A DNA stretch of 64,000 bases, from assembly GCF_026409565.1 (NCBI RefSeq), contig NZ_CP112881.1, forward strand, positions 1,101,501 through 1,165,500, read 5' to 3'. A model generated the notes under the pieces. That model did not search any database. It saw only the letters and a program-made list of their open reading frames with translations, and was not told where the DNA came from. Source of the stretch: Sneathiella aquimaris. GTDB lineage: Bacteria; Pseudomonadota; Alphaproteobacteria; Sneathiellales; Sneathiellaceae. The translations under genes were made by a program, and so were the position numbers. Shown one piece after another: positions 25,061 through 33,518 of this stretch. Positions within the stretch are counted from its first letter, which is position 1; each line of letters begins with the position of its first letter.

Positions 25061-26344
25061 ATGACCTATACGCAAAAATTCGACAATTGTTTTACAAAAG
25101 ACGGTGACTATACGGATTGGGTTTATACAGCCTTCTCTAAAGCGTTAGCACGGACAGAAGGGATCGCGTCTTCATTGAGTGTGCTGAAGGATCAGGGGCG
25201 TTTGCCTATCCTGACACTTCCAGAACAAACAGAGGATCTGGACGAGCTTGAGGCGCTGGCCGACGAGATAAAACAGAATTATCGTTATGTTGTTGTCGTG
25301 GGTATCGGTGGCTCGTCACTTGGGGCACAGGTACTGGTCAGTCTGCGTGACCCGTCAAATGTCTATCCGAAACTGCATTTCTGGGACACTCTGGATTATC
25401 ATGTCATGGCGCCGCATTTGGCTGAGGAAGATTTGAAAGACACCTTGTTTCTTCTGGTGTCAAAATCCGGCACCACTCCCGAAATTTTGGCGCAGACATT
25501 ATTGGTCGTTGAAGCGCTAAACAATTATGGCGGCAAGGACGCTGTAGCAAAGCATTGCCTTGCTATCTGCGAGCCAACGGAAAACCCGCTGGGCCGTATT
25601 GCTGACCGCTGGGGCATTCGCCGGTTGGCACATGACCCGGACGTGGGTGGCCGGTTTTCCTGTTTGTCATTGGTTGGGGCGCTCCCGGCCATGATTGCCG
25701 GTATTGATATGCGCGCCGTCCGGAAAGGGGCATCGGACGTTTTGCAGGATGCTTTGGTCAACCCTGAAAGTAATGCGCGTGTAGGTGCTGCCAGTCAGTT
25801 TGCTTTGTATGAAATTGAAAATGTCGGTATCAGCGTTTTGATGCCCTATGCCAAACAACTGGAGCCCTTTACCCATTGGTTTCGTCAGCTTTGGGCCGAA
25901 AGTATTGGAAAAGAAGGCCGCGGAACAACACCACTTAACGCTTTGGGGCCCATCGACCAACACAGCCAGTTGCAACTATGGCTTGACGGGCCTAATGACA
26001 AGTTTTTTACACTGATCCTGAATAATGCGGATGACACCAGTCCTTTGATGGATGTGTCTCTTGCCGATGACGATCCGGCGCTGGATTATCTGAAAGACCA
26101 CAAAATCAGTGATGTGGTGCATGCGGAAGGCTCTGCGACTGCGTCAACCCTTGCCAGCCGTGGCAAGTATCTCCGTCGTATTGAGCTGAAAAAGCTGGAT
26201 GAGAAAACTCTTGGAGCGCTGCTCATGCATTATATGTTGGAAACGATCTTTACCTGTCATCTGCTTGGTGTTAATCCCTTCGATCAGCCTGCAGTGGAAG
26301 AGGGTAAGAAACTGACCAAAATGTATTTACGAGGCGAGGGATGA
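25061..26344 (+). CDS. pgi: Glucose-6-phosphate isomerase
   Basis: Interconverts glucose 6-phosphate and fructose 6-phosphate. Two SIS domains carry VVVGIGGSSLGAQ, LVSKSGTTPEIL and PLNALGPIDQHSQLQLW. At 427 residues from ATG 25061 (MTYTQKFDNCF) it belongs to the shorter form of the enzyme. A TTG at 24992 would add 23 hydrophobic, unlike residues. The stop overlaps the mutL start by 4 bp (ATGA). Confidence 0.93.
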   Translation: MTYTQKFDNCFTKDGDYTDWVYTAFSKALARTEGIASSLSVLKDQGRLPILTLPEQTEDLDELEALADEIKQNYRYVVVVGIGGSSLGAQVLVSLRDPSNVYPKLHFWDTLDYHVMAPHLAEEDLKDTLFLLVSKSGTTPEILAQTLLVVEALNNYGGKDAVAKHCLAICEPTENPLGRIADRWGIRRLAHDPDVGGRFSCLSLVGALPAMIAGIDMRAVRKGASDVLQDALVNPESNARVGAASQFALYEIENVGISVLMPYAKQLEPFTHWFRQLWAESIGKEGRGTTPLNALGPIDQHSQLQLWLDGPNDKFFTLILNNADDTSPLMDVSLADDDPALDYLKDHKISDVVHAEGSATASTLASRGKYLRRIELKKLDEKTLGALLMHYMLETIFTCHLLGVNPFDQPAVEEGKKLTKMYLRGEG

Positions 26345-28215
26345 CCCTCCGGCGTTTACCGGACAATATTGTAAATCAGATCGCGGCAGGGGAGGTTGTT
26401 GAACGACCAGCCTCTGCGGTTAAGGAACTGGTCGAAAATTCTATTGATGCAGGTGCCATGCGGATTGATGTTGTCATGCGCGAAGGCGGGCGTTCGCTCA
26501 TTTCGATCACGGATGACGGAAAAGGTATGAGCCGTGAAGAATTGGAACTGTGTTTCGAACGTCACGCAACCTCTAAGCTTCCCGATGAAGACCTTGTGAA
26601 TATCGAGCATCTGGGGTTTCGCGGCGAGGCAATTCCGTCTATCGCTTCGGTGTCTCGGATGAGGATTACCAGCCGCAATGCTGAAGACACGAACGCATGG
26701 ACCCTTAATGTTGAAGGCGGCCGGCGGGGTGAGTTGGAACCAATTGGAGCTCAGCAAGGCACTCGGGTTGAAGTCCGTGATATTTTTTATGCGACCCCCG
26801 CCCGACTTAAATTTCTGAAAACAGAGCGGGCGGAATTCGGGGCGGCACTCGATGTCATGCGCCGATTGGCCATGGCCTATCCTGCCATTGCTTTTTCACT
26901 CTCTGACGAAAAACGGACGGCGTTGAGGGTTTCGGCCTCACAAGGCGATTTATTTGAAGCCTGGCTGGACCGACTGGGTTCCGTTATGGGCCGAGAATTT
27001 GCAGACAACGCATTGAAAATAGACGCGGAGAGAAATGGCGTAAAATTGACCGGTTTTGCAGGGGTGCCCACCTTCAACCGGGGTAATGCGACCATGCAGT
27101 TTATGTTTGTCAATGGACGGCCCGTAAAAGACAAATTGTTCACAGGCGCTGTCCGTGGTGCTTACATGGATTTACTGGCTCGAAATCGTCATCCGTTGCT
27201 CGCTTTATTCCTTGAGTTGCCGCCCGATCAGGTGGATGTCAACGTCCATCCCGCAAAAGCAGAAGTGCGATTTAGGGATTCAGGGGGCGTACGCGGTTTG
27301 ATCGTTGGGGCGTTGCGAAATGCGCTGGCGGAAAATGGACACAGGGCGTCATCTACCGTCGGCGGACAGGCACTTGGATCATTCCAGCCCCAATCTATTC
27401 AAATGCCGTTGCAATCCCGTCCTGCACAGCCTGTGGGTATGGGGGGGTGGTCAGGCGCCATGGCTCCTGCCTATCCGGGGGGTATGTCTGAAGAGACCAG
27501 CCGGTATCAGGCTCCGATGGGCCCGGGTGCATCAGAAGAGCCGCGCCGCGAAGATCATCGGGATATCAATTTTGCGCCTGTTGCCCAGTCCGATAATGGA
27601 CCGTCGTCGCATGGCGAGGGGGATGATTTTCAGGCTTTTCCGCTCGGGGCAGCCAGAAGTCAGCTTCACGAAACCTATATCGTTTCTCAGACCCGCGATG
27701 GGTTGGTGTTGGTGGATCAGCATGCTGCGCATGAGCGCTTGGTTATGGAGCGCATGAAGAAAGCCTTCAGTGACAAGACAGTTCCCCGGCAGATGCTGTT
27801 GTTACCGGACGTTGTTGAAATGGACGAATTGTCTGCGAGCCGACTATGCGAACGGGCAGATGAACTCGCTGATATGGGGCTGGTTGTCGAGCCTTTCGGT
27901 AATGGTGCTGTTGTTATTCGGGAAACGCCGGCCATGCTCGGGAACTGCAATGTGAAAGCACTTGTTCAGGACCTTGCTGATGATCTCGCTGAACTGGATA
28001 CGACGCTTGCCTTGAAAGACCGGATGGACGACGTTTTTGCGACGATGGCTTGCCACGGTTCGGTTCGTTCCGGCCGGCGCTTGACGGTTGATGAAATGAA
28101 CGCCTTGTTGCGGGAAATGGAAGTAACACCGCATTCAGGGCAATGCAATCACGGGCGTCCAACCTATGTTGAATTGAAGCTGACGGATATCGAAAAGCTG
28201 TTTGGTCGACGATAA
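26341..28215 (+). CDS. mutL: DNA mismatch repair protein MutL
   Basis: 624 residues. The N-terminal GHKL ATPase has IAAGEVVERPASAVKELVEN and DDGKGM, then GFRGEAIPSI. A variable Pro/Gly/Gln-rich linker (about 340-430) leads to the dimerisation domain with DQHAAHERLVME, the metal-binding motif of nicking MutL endonucleases (DQHA-x2-E-x4-E). The ACHGSVRSGR and GQCNHGRPT motifs complete that site. So this is an endonuclease-type MutL, as expected where MutH is absent. Confidence 0.97.
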   Translation: MTLRRLPDNIVNQIAAGEVVERPASAVKELVENSIDAGAMRIDVVMREGGRSLISITDDGKGMSREELELCFERHATSKLPDEDLVNIEHLGFRGEAIPSIASVSRMRITSRNAEDTNAWTLNVEGGRRGELEPIGAQQGTRVEVRDIFYATPARLKFLKTERAEFGAALDVMRRLAMAYPAIAFSLSDEKRTALRVSASQGDLFEAWLDRLGSVMGREFADNALKIDAERNGVKLTGFAGVPTFNRGNATMQFMFVNGRPVKDKLFTGAVRGAYMDLLARNRHPLLALFLELPPDQVDVNVHPAKAEVRFRDSGGVRGLIVGALRNALAENGHRASSTVGGQALGSFQPQSIQMPLQSRPAQPVGMGGWSGAMAPAYPGGMSEETSRYQAPMGPGASEEPRREDHRDINFAPVAQSDNGPSSHGEGDDFQAFPLGAARSQLHETYIVSQTRDGLVLVDQHAAHERLVMERMKKAFSDKTVPRQMLLLPDVVEMDELSASRLCERADELADMGLVVEPFGNGAVVIRETPAMLGNCNVKALVQDLADDLAELDTTLALKDRMDDVFATMACHGSVRSGRRLTVDEMNALLREMEVTPHSGQCNHGRPTYVELKLTDIEKLFGRR

Positions 28216-28292
28216 CGAGGGAAAACTGAGCCTCCACCGTTTATTGGATGTACCCAATCCTGATTTCGGGACAACGCGGAAAGGGAGGACAG

Positions 28293-28541
28293 ATGACAAA
28301 ATGGATCATTGCACTCACAGGACTGTTGGCTGTTGCTTTTGTATCTCTGCTTGCCCGAGCACATGACGAGCATTCGAAATACTCCAAAAGGAACATTATG
28401 ACAGCTTTGCCTATGGGGCTATCCAGCTCTTTTACGGCAATCAAAAAATCACCATTTCAGGGTCCCGCGACTACTCCCGCAACGGAACATTCTACAAACG
28501 CGAAAAGGGACATCGGGGGCGAGATATCCTTGTTCCGGTAG
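28293..28541 (+). CDS. Small exported protein, doubtful, possible frameshift
   Basis: An 82-residue frame with an ideal ribosome site (GGGAGG five bases before ATG 28293) and a signal-like start (MTKWIIALTGLLAVAFVSLL). The rest has no recognisable domain. A second frame, open from 28367 to 28633 but lacking a start codon, reads more like protein (YGAIQLFYGNQKITISGS, DYSRNGTFYKREKGHRG), so the gene may carry a frameshift after its signal segment. A GACGGTTT/AAACCGTC stem (28544-28569) follows the stop. Function unknown. Confidence 0.4.
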   Translation: MTKWIIALTGLLAVAFVSLLARAHDEHSKYSKRNIMTALPMGLSSSFTAIKKSPFQGPATTPATEHSTNAKRDIGGEISLFR

Positions 28542-28643
28542 GTGACGGTTTTTCCAGAAACAAACCGTCATGGTTCGAAAAGAAGCAAACGACTAAGCTT
28601 TTACCACTTTTCGATCTGAACATTCGCTTTTAATGAAAGAACG

Positions 28644-28702
28644 TTGATAATCGTTCGGCTTATCGCTAAAAGGCGAGAGAAATACAGCGGAACGATTATC
28701 AA
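28644..28702. promoter_or_regulatory. 13-bp inverted repeat reaching the flavoprotein start codon
   Basis: TTGATAATCGTTC at 28644-28656 and its exact complement GAACGATTATCAA at 28690-28702, with 33 bases between. The right arm covers the ribosome-binding region and the A of the ATG. An inner TCGC/GCGA hairpin (28663-28676) lies in the loop. It could be an RNA structure hiding the translation start or two opposed sites for a DNA-binding regulator. Confidence 0.55.
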
Positions 28703-29898
28703 TGACAGAACGAGCAGTAAAAAATTTTGAAGTGGTTGTTATTGGTGGCGGGGCCGCGGGCCTTATGTGTGCTATCGAGGCAGGCAAAAGGGGCAAAACT
28801 GTCCTACTTCTTGAAAAATCAGATAAAGTTGGCAAGAAAATTCTGATTTCCGGGGGCGGACGTTGCAATTTTACCAATCTTTTTACGGCGCCGGATCGAT
28901 ATCTTTCTGAAAATAAACATTTCCATAAATCGGCATTTAAACAGTATCCGCAGCAACGTTTTATCGATCTTGTGGAAAAATATGGCATCGCCTATCACGA
29001 AAAAAAGCTGGGCCAGCTTTTTTGTGATAATACGGCGTCTCAGATCACTGAAATGCTTTTGCAGGAGTGCGATGCGGCCAATGTTGCCGTCTGGTGTGAT
29101 GCAGGTGCTGACAGAATTGAACGTCACGCCCCCAAAGGCTTTAGCATTCGGATCGGTACGGAACAGGTGAACGCGTCCTCTGTGGTTATTGCGACGGGTG
29201 GGTTGTCTATTCCAAAAATGGGCGCCAATGATTTTGCGCACCGGATGGCGAGCAGTTTCGGTCTTTCCCTTACGCCGATGAAGCCGGGATTGGTGCCCTT
29301 TACGTTCGATGTGCCGGATATGCAGCGCTTCGCGGGCCTGTCAGGTGTTTCGGCTGATGTGATCGCGAAAACCGGAAAAACATCCTTTCGCGAGAATGTC
29401 CTGTTTACTCACCGGGGGGTCAGTGGTCCTGCTATTTTGCAAATTTCTTCTTTTTGGGAAAACGGTAAAGCTATTCATCTTGATTTTCTACCCGATGAAG
29501 ATTTGCTGTCGCAGCTTAAATCCCAACGGCAGGAAAACCCCAAAGGCAGTGTTATCAAATTTATGAACCGGTATCTGGCGTCCCGCCTGGTCGAAAAACT
29601 GTTGGAGAAAACACCACCATTGCCTGAATTTGGAAATTGTTCAGACAGACTTCTGTCTCAGGTAACCGCAGCTATAAAAGACGTTTCAATTACGCCCAAT
29701 GGAACTGAAGGGTACCGGAAAGCGGAAGTTACTTTGGGCGGTGTGAGCACAGCGTGCCTGAATTCAAAAACAATGGAAACAAAAGAGGTGCCCGGTCTTT
29801 ATTTTGTCGGTGAAGCTGTCGATGTAACAGGCTTTCTGGGAGGCTATAATTTTCAATGGGCATGGTCTTCTGGGTATGTCGCGGGGCAAAATGTCTAA
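28702..29898 (+). CDS. BaiN/RdsA-type FAD-dependent oxidoreductase (HI0933 family)
   Basis: Flavoprotein of 398 residues. The N-terminal Rossmann motif VIGGGAAGLMCAIEAGKRG is followed by LLEKSDKVGKKILISGGGRCN and ends with EAVDVTGFLGGYNFQWAW, all family signatures. Members are soluble FAD proteins with mostly unassigned substrates; BaiN reduces a bile-acid intermediate in a gut clostridium, which is unlikely here. The start codon lies at the end of a long inverted repeat and has no clear ribosome site. A PhyH dioxygenase gene overlaps the 3' end by 8 bp. Confidence 0.9.
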   Translation: MTERAVKNFEVVVIGGGAAGLMCAIEAGKRGKTVLLLEKSDKVGKKILISGGGRCNFTNLFTAPDRYLSENKHFHKSAFKQYPQQRFIDLVEKYGIAYHEKKLGQLFCDNTASQITEMLLQECDAANVAVWCDAGADRIERHAPKGFSIRIGTEQVNASSVVIATGGLSIPKMGANDFAHRMASSFGLSLTPMKPGLVPFTFDVPDMQRFAGLSGVSADVIAKTGKTSFRENVLFTHRGVSGPAILQISSFWENGKAIHLDFLPDEDLLSQLKSQRQENPKGSVIKFMNRYLASRLVEKLLEKTPPLPEFGNCSDRLLSQVTAAIKDVSITPNGTEGYRKAEVTLGGVSTACLNSKTMETKEVPGLYFVGEAVDVTGFLGGYNFQWAWSSGYVAGQNV

Positions 29899-30721
29899 CC
29901 TTTCGAAAAAAGACTGGGAGTCTCTTTGCCCAGAACTGACCATTGAGGAGGCATATACGTTTCCGCAAATTGATTTCTCTGACGACAGACTGGATGACAT
30001 CGCAACGGGTGTTTGGGGTAACGGGTTTATTCATGAAAAACCGGTTTTTAGCCAAGAACAGCTGCATCCTCTCCTGAAGGCCTTGACTTTGATGCAGGCA
30101 AAAGGAATTCCACCTGTTTACATCTATGTTTTTGATCAACCCTGGTATTTGTTCAAGCAGTTAAATCAGCTCATTGGCCATTTCCTTGGCGATGAATATG
30201 CCTTGTTGCCAAACCTGTGGGCCTGGTATTTCGATGCACCGGGGGAGCGGGGATGGCGGCCGCATCAGGATTGTCATTTGGAAACGGTTTTTGATTTGGG
30301 CGGGGACAAAATGCTGATGAGTTTGTCTTTATGGATACCCTTGACTGATTGCACAGAAGAAAATGGCTGCATGTTCGTATTACCGCGAGAGAAAGAACAT
30401 GTTTTGCGGGACAATCCTGAAATGGAACAGGCTTTACTGGAACCGTATGCTCAGCCCTTACCCGCGGCGGCGGGGTCTGTTCTTGGGTGGCCGCAGGATC
30501 TTGTGCATTGGGGCGGAACCTTTAAGGAGGGGGCTGTGCCCCCACGCGCCAGTCTTTCTCTGGAGTTTCAAAACACGGCATTTGATCCGCTGGTTGCCCC
30601 ATTTCTGGATGCGGGCGCACCGCCAGTATTTCAGGAAAGGTTAAGTCTAATTCAGGGCCAATATGAAAAATACAAACATATTGTCTCCGAAAATGAAGTC
30701 AGTTTTTTCGCAGAAAAATAA
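29891..30721 (+). CDS. Phytanoyl-CoA dioxygenase family protein
   Basis: Fe(II)/2-oxoglutarate dioxygenase of the PhyH type, 276 residues. The facial triad is visible as H125 and D127 (RPHQDCH) and H206 (LVHWGG), with R223 downstream (PPRASLSLEF) as likely 2-oxoglutarate anchor. The substrate is unknown. The start ATG 29891 lies inside the last codons of the flavoprotein gene, so the two are coupled; ATG 29876 is an alternative. Its 3' end overlaps the convergent rsmD by 23 bp. Confidence 0.83.
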   Translation: MSNLSKKDWESLCPELTIEEAYTFPQIDFSDDRLDDIATGVWGNGFIHEKPVFSQEQLHPLLKALTLMQAKGIPPVYIYVFDQPWYLFKQLNQLIGHFLGDEYALLPNLWAWYFDAPGERGWRPHQDCHLETVFDLGGDKMLMSLSLWIPLTDCTEENGCMFVLPREKEHVLRDNPEMEQALLEPYAQPLPAAAGSVLGWPQDLVHWGGTFKEGAVPPRASLSLEFQNTAFDPLVAPFLDAGAPPVFQERLSLIQGQYEKYKHIVSENEVSFFAEK

Positions 30722-31265
30722 GCTTTGCAGCCCCGTATTTGCGTTCATCCAGGGTCTCAAAACGATCGGGAACATCCAATTTATCTTTCGTCGCAAGTTC
30801 GATGACAATAATGGTGTTTTCTTTTAACCACCCGCCCTTGTCGAGACCTTCCAGACAGGGTAGCGCAAGATTTTCTCCATAAGGTGGGTCCATCAGTACC
30901 AGATCGGCGGGATAGCCAGCATTGCCAGGCAGATTGCCATTTCGATTGAGAATATCGGCTTTTCCGCGTCCATCAACCAACGCAACATTTTCTTTGATCA
31001 GTTTTAGGCTGGCTGGGTGATTGTCCACAAATGTGACATGGCTCGCCCCGCGTGAAAGCGCCTCAACACCGAGGGAGCCGGTACCGGCAAAAACATCAAC
31101 GACCCGAACGCCAAGCGGTAACGCACCATTCGTCGTACGGTAGTCACTACCATGGGCCAGAATATTGAATAATGCCTCGCGCGTGCGGTCTGCGGTCGGG
31201 CGAATACGTTTGTCTTCTGGGAAAAAAAGTTTCTTACCGCGAAATTCGCCGCCAACAATACGCAT
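30699..31265 (-). CDS. rsmD: 16S rRNA (guanine(966)-N(2))-methyltransferase
   Basis: SAM-dependent methyltransferase of 188 residues. It has MRIVGGEFRGKKL, RPTADRTREALFNIL, the SAM-binding DVFAGTGSLGVEALSRGA and the catalytic LMDPPYG. It methylates G966 of 16S rRNA in the 30S subunit. The rluB stop overlaps its start by one base, so rluB-rsmD is one unit, as in many Alphaproteobacteria. Confidence 0.95.
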   Translation of the reverse strand: MRIVGGEFRGKKLFFPEDKRIRPTADRTREALFNILAHGSDYRTTNGALPLGVRVVDVFAGTGSLGVEALSRGASHVTFVDNHPASLKLIKENVALVDGRGKADILNRNGNLPGNAGYPADLVLMDPPYGENLALPCLEGLDKGGWLKENTIIVIELATKDKLDVPDRFETLDERKYGAAKLIFLRKN

Positions 31266-32185
31266 CAGGATTTTTTCCCAGACCGGTTTCTGGACGGCGC
31301 CGGGCGTTTGCCTTGCATGCTACCGGGTTTGTGAGGCTGTGACCTGGCACCTCTTTTTTCAGTGGGCTTTGGTCCGCCTTTGGTCCGCAGAGTGGGCCTT
31401 CCTCGCCGGTTCTTATCGGTTATTTCCGGTGTTTCGTCGTCTTCTTCTTCAAATTTTTCGACACCCATTTGGTCCCGCAGGATTTTCGATTTTACTTCTT
31501 CAACCTTACCGTCTTCCAACTCCCCAAGCTGCAGTGGTCCATATGAAACCCGGATCAACCTTAGAACTGTGTAGCCTAAGAATTCCATGACTTTCCGGAT
31601 TTCCCTGTTTTTTCCTTCGCGCAGGGAAATGGTTAGCCAGGAATTTGCACCTTTTGTACTATCAAGATCGGCTTCGATTGCGCCATATTTAACGCCTTCG
31701 ACGGTCACGCCTTTGCGCAACAGTTGCAGATCACGTTCTTTGGGGTGTCCGTGCACACGTACACGATATTTGCGTTTCCAGCCTGTTGCAGGGAGTTCCA
31801 GACGACGCGCAAGTTCTCCATCATTAGTTAAAAGAAGAAGCCCTTCCGAGTTTAAGTCCAGGCGGCCCACAGAGATGACACGCGGCATATCCTCAGGCAG
31901 CTTGTCAAACACTGTGTCGCGGCCTTTTTCGTCTTTGTGGCTTGTTACCAAGCCCACGGGTTTATGGTAGCGCCAAAGGCGAGGACGCTCCTTTTTGGGG
32001 AGCGGATTACCATCAACAATGATCGTGTCCGTTGGCGACACAGTAAAAGCTGGGCTATCCAGTTTGGTACCGTTCACAACTACACGGCCTGCCGCAATCC
32101 AGCGTTCCGCATCCCGGCGTGAACACAATCCTGCCCGGGCCATCCGCTTTGCAATGCGTTCTTTTTTTTCAGTCTCATCAGTCAT
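31265..32185 (-). CDS. rluB: 23S rRNA pseudouridine synthase, RluB/RsuA family
   Basis: 306 residues: an N-terminal S4 RNA-binding domain (about 8-60, including RMARAGLCSRRDAERWI), then the synthase domain with the catalytic Asp in GRLDLNSEGLLLLTNDGE, and GKNREIRKVMEFLG. The last 60 residues or so form a basic, disordered tail rich in K, R, P and G, common in this family and probably RNA-contacting. RluB modifies U2605 of 23S rRNA; RsuA or RluE specificity cannot be excluded. Next to rsmD and the amidotransferase gene. Confidence 0.92.
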   Translation of the reverse strand: MTDETEKKERIAKRMARAGLCSRRDAERWIAAGRVVVNGTKLDSPAFTVSPTDTIIVDGNPLPKKERPRLWRYHKPVGLVTSHKDEKGRDTVFDKLPEDMPRVISVGRLDLNSEGLLLLTNDGELARRLELPATGWKRKYRVRVHGHPKERDLQLLRKGVTVEGVKYGAIEADLDSTKGANSWLTISLREGKNREIRKVMEFLGYTVLRLIRVSYGPLQLGELEDGKVEEVKSKILRDQMGVEKFEEEDDETPEITDKNRRGRPTLRTKGGPKPTEKRGARSQPHKPGSMQGKRPAPSRNRSGKKS

Positions 32186-32186
32186 G

Positions 32187-32900
32187 TTATTTTGCCGCTT
32201 CCTGAATAAACGCTTCCATAATTTTTCGGTCCCCGTCTGAAATCAAATATTCGGGGTGCCATTGCACGCCAAGGCAAAACCGGTACCGATTGTCTTCGAT
32301 ACCTTCAATAACGCCATCGGATGCAGTAGCATTCACCGTAATGTTTTCTGATACATCTTTTGCAGCCTGATGGTGCGCGCTGTTAACGGGAAGAGTGGTT
32401 GTGCCCACAATTCGGTGAAGAAGCGTTCCTTCCCGGACGCTGACATTATGACCAGCTTCGGTTCGGGGGTTGGGCTGTTCGTGGGCGAGGGCATTTTCCA
32501 CTTCATCCGGGATATGCTGGATGAGCGTACCGCCCAGAATGACATGCAAAAGTTGCTGCCCGCCGCAAATACCCAGAACGGGTTTGTCTGCTTTCAGCAT
32601 GGCCTCTGCCATGTTGCGCTCAAACGCTGTTCTTTTGTCCTTGGTCACGACAGTCGAATGCCGTGATGTGGCACCAAACATCGCGGGGTCCACATCAAAG
32701 GCGCCGCCCGTCACGACCAGCCCATCAATCAGATCAAGATATTGATCCGTCATCTCGGGTTCATGAGGCAGGGCAATCGGTAGACCCCCGTTTTGGGTAA
32801 TGACATCCGCATAATTTTGGCGCAAGGCATACCAGGGCATGTTCGAATAGGCACCCGGATCCTCAGAATCCAGAGTTATGCCAATAATAGGTTTTTTCAT
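32187..32900 (-). CDS. Class I glutamine amidotransferase, PuuD-like hydrolase
   Basis: 237 residues. The nucleophile is C112 in LGICGGQQLL, and the His-Glu of the triad is in GVQWHPEYL. This matches gamma-glutamyl-gamma-aminobutyrate hydrolase-type proteins, which remove glutamate from gamma-glutamyl compounds in polyamine breakdown. No other puu gene is present, so the substrate may differ. It ends 2 bp before rluB and is likely cotranscribed with rluB-rsmD. Confidence 0.87.
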   Translation of the reverse strand: MKKPIIGITLDSEDPGAYSNMPWYALRQNYADVITQNGGLPIALPHEPEMTDQYLDLIDGLVVTGGAFDVDPAMFGATSRHSTVVTKDKRTAFERNMAEAMLKADKPVLGICGGQQLLHVILGGTLIQHIPDEVENALAHEQPNPRTEAGHNVSVREGTLLHRIVGTTTLPVNSAHHQAAKDVSENITVNATASDGVIEGIEDNRYRFCLGVQWHPEYLISDGDRKIMEAFIQEAAK

Positions 32901-33017
32901 GCTTTCTTTTAAGCCTCCCGGCGAAATGAAACAAGCGATGAGACAGGCTATCAGGAAAAAATGAATGAAATATGGTTGTCACTTGACGCAAACCCATAAT
33001 CTCGGCACTTTTGTGGG

Positions 33018-33476
33018 ATGGATCTGGAACTTACAAATTTTATGGAAAATGCACTGCACACCGCAGAAATAGCGGCGAAGCAGGGTGAGGTCCCTGTTGG
33101 GGCTATTGTGGTTGATTCTAAAACAGGGCGCATTGTTGCGACAAATGGAAATCAGATGGTGGGGCGTCACGATCCAACTGCTCACGCTGAAATGCTTGCA
33201 ATTCGTGCTGCGGCTAATATGGTTGGTAGCCAAAGGCTGACCGATTGTGATCTGTATGTGACCTTGGAGCCCTGTGCCATGTGCGCGTCCGCTATCTCTC
33301 ATGCGAGAATTCGTAGATTGTATTTTGGAGCGTTCGACCCAAAAAGTGGGGGTGTGGAACATGGCGCCCGAGTTTTTGATCACGCTACCTGTCACCATAA
33401 ACCAGAAGTTTACGGTGGTATTGGCGAAAAAAAGTCGGCTGAATTGCTAAAGAATTTCTTTGCCACCCGGCGATAA
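33018..33476 (+). CDS. tadA: tRNA-specific adenosine deaminase
   Basis: Deaminates A34 to inosine in tRNA-Arg(ACG). Zinc and catalytic residues are H56 and E58 (HAEML) and C86 and C89 (EPCAMCA). Length of 152 residues is normal, and the C-terminal GGIGEKKSAELLKNFF is family-like. It is divergent from the amidotransferase-rluB-rsmD genes, a frequent alphaproteobacterial neighbourhood. Ribosome site is weak (TGTGGG). Confidence 0.95.
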   Translation: MDLELTNFMENALHTAEIAAKQGEVPVGAIVVDSKTGRIVATNGNQMVGRHDPTAHAEMLAIRAAANMVGSQRLTDCDLYVTLEPCAMCASAISHARIRRLYFGAFDPKSGGVEHGARVFDHATCHHKPEVYGGIGEKKSAELLKNFFATRR

Positions 33477-33518
33477 GAAAAACAACAAACAAAAAACAAA
33501 ACAAAAAAGGGAAACAGC

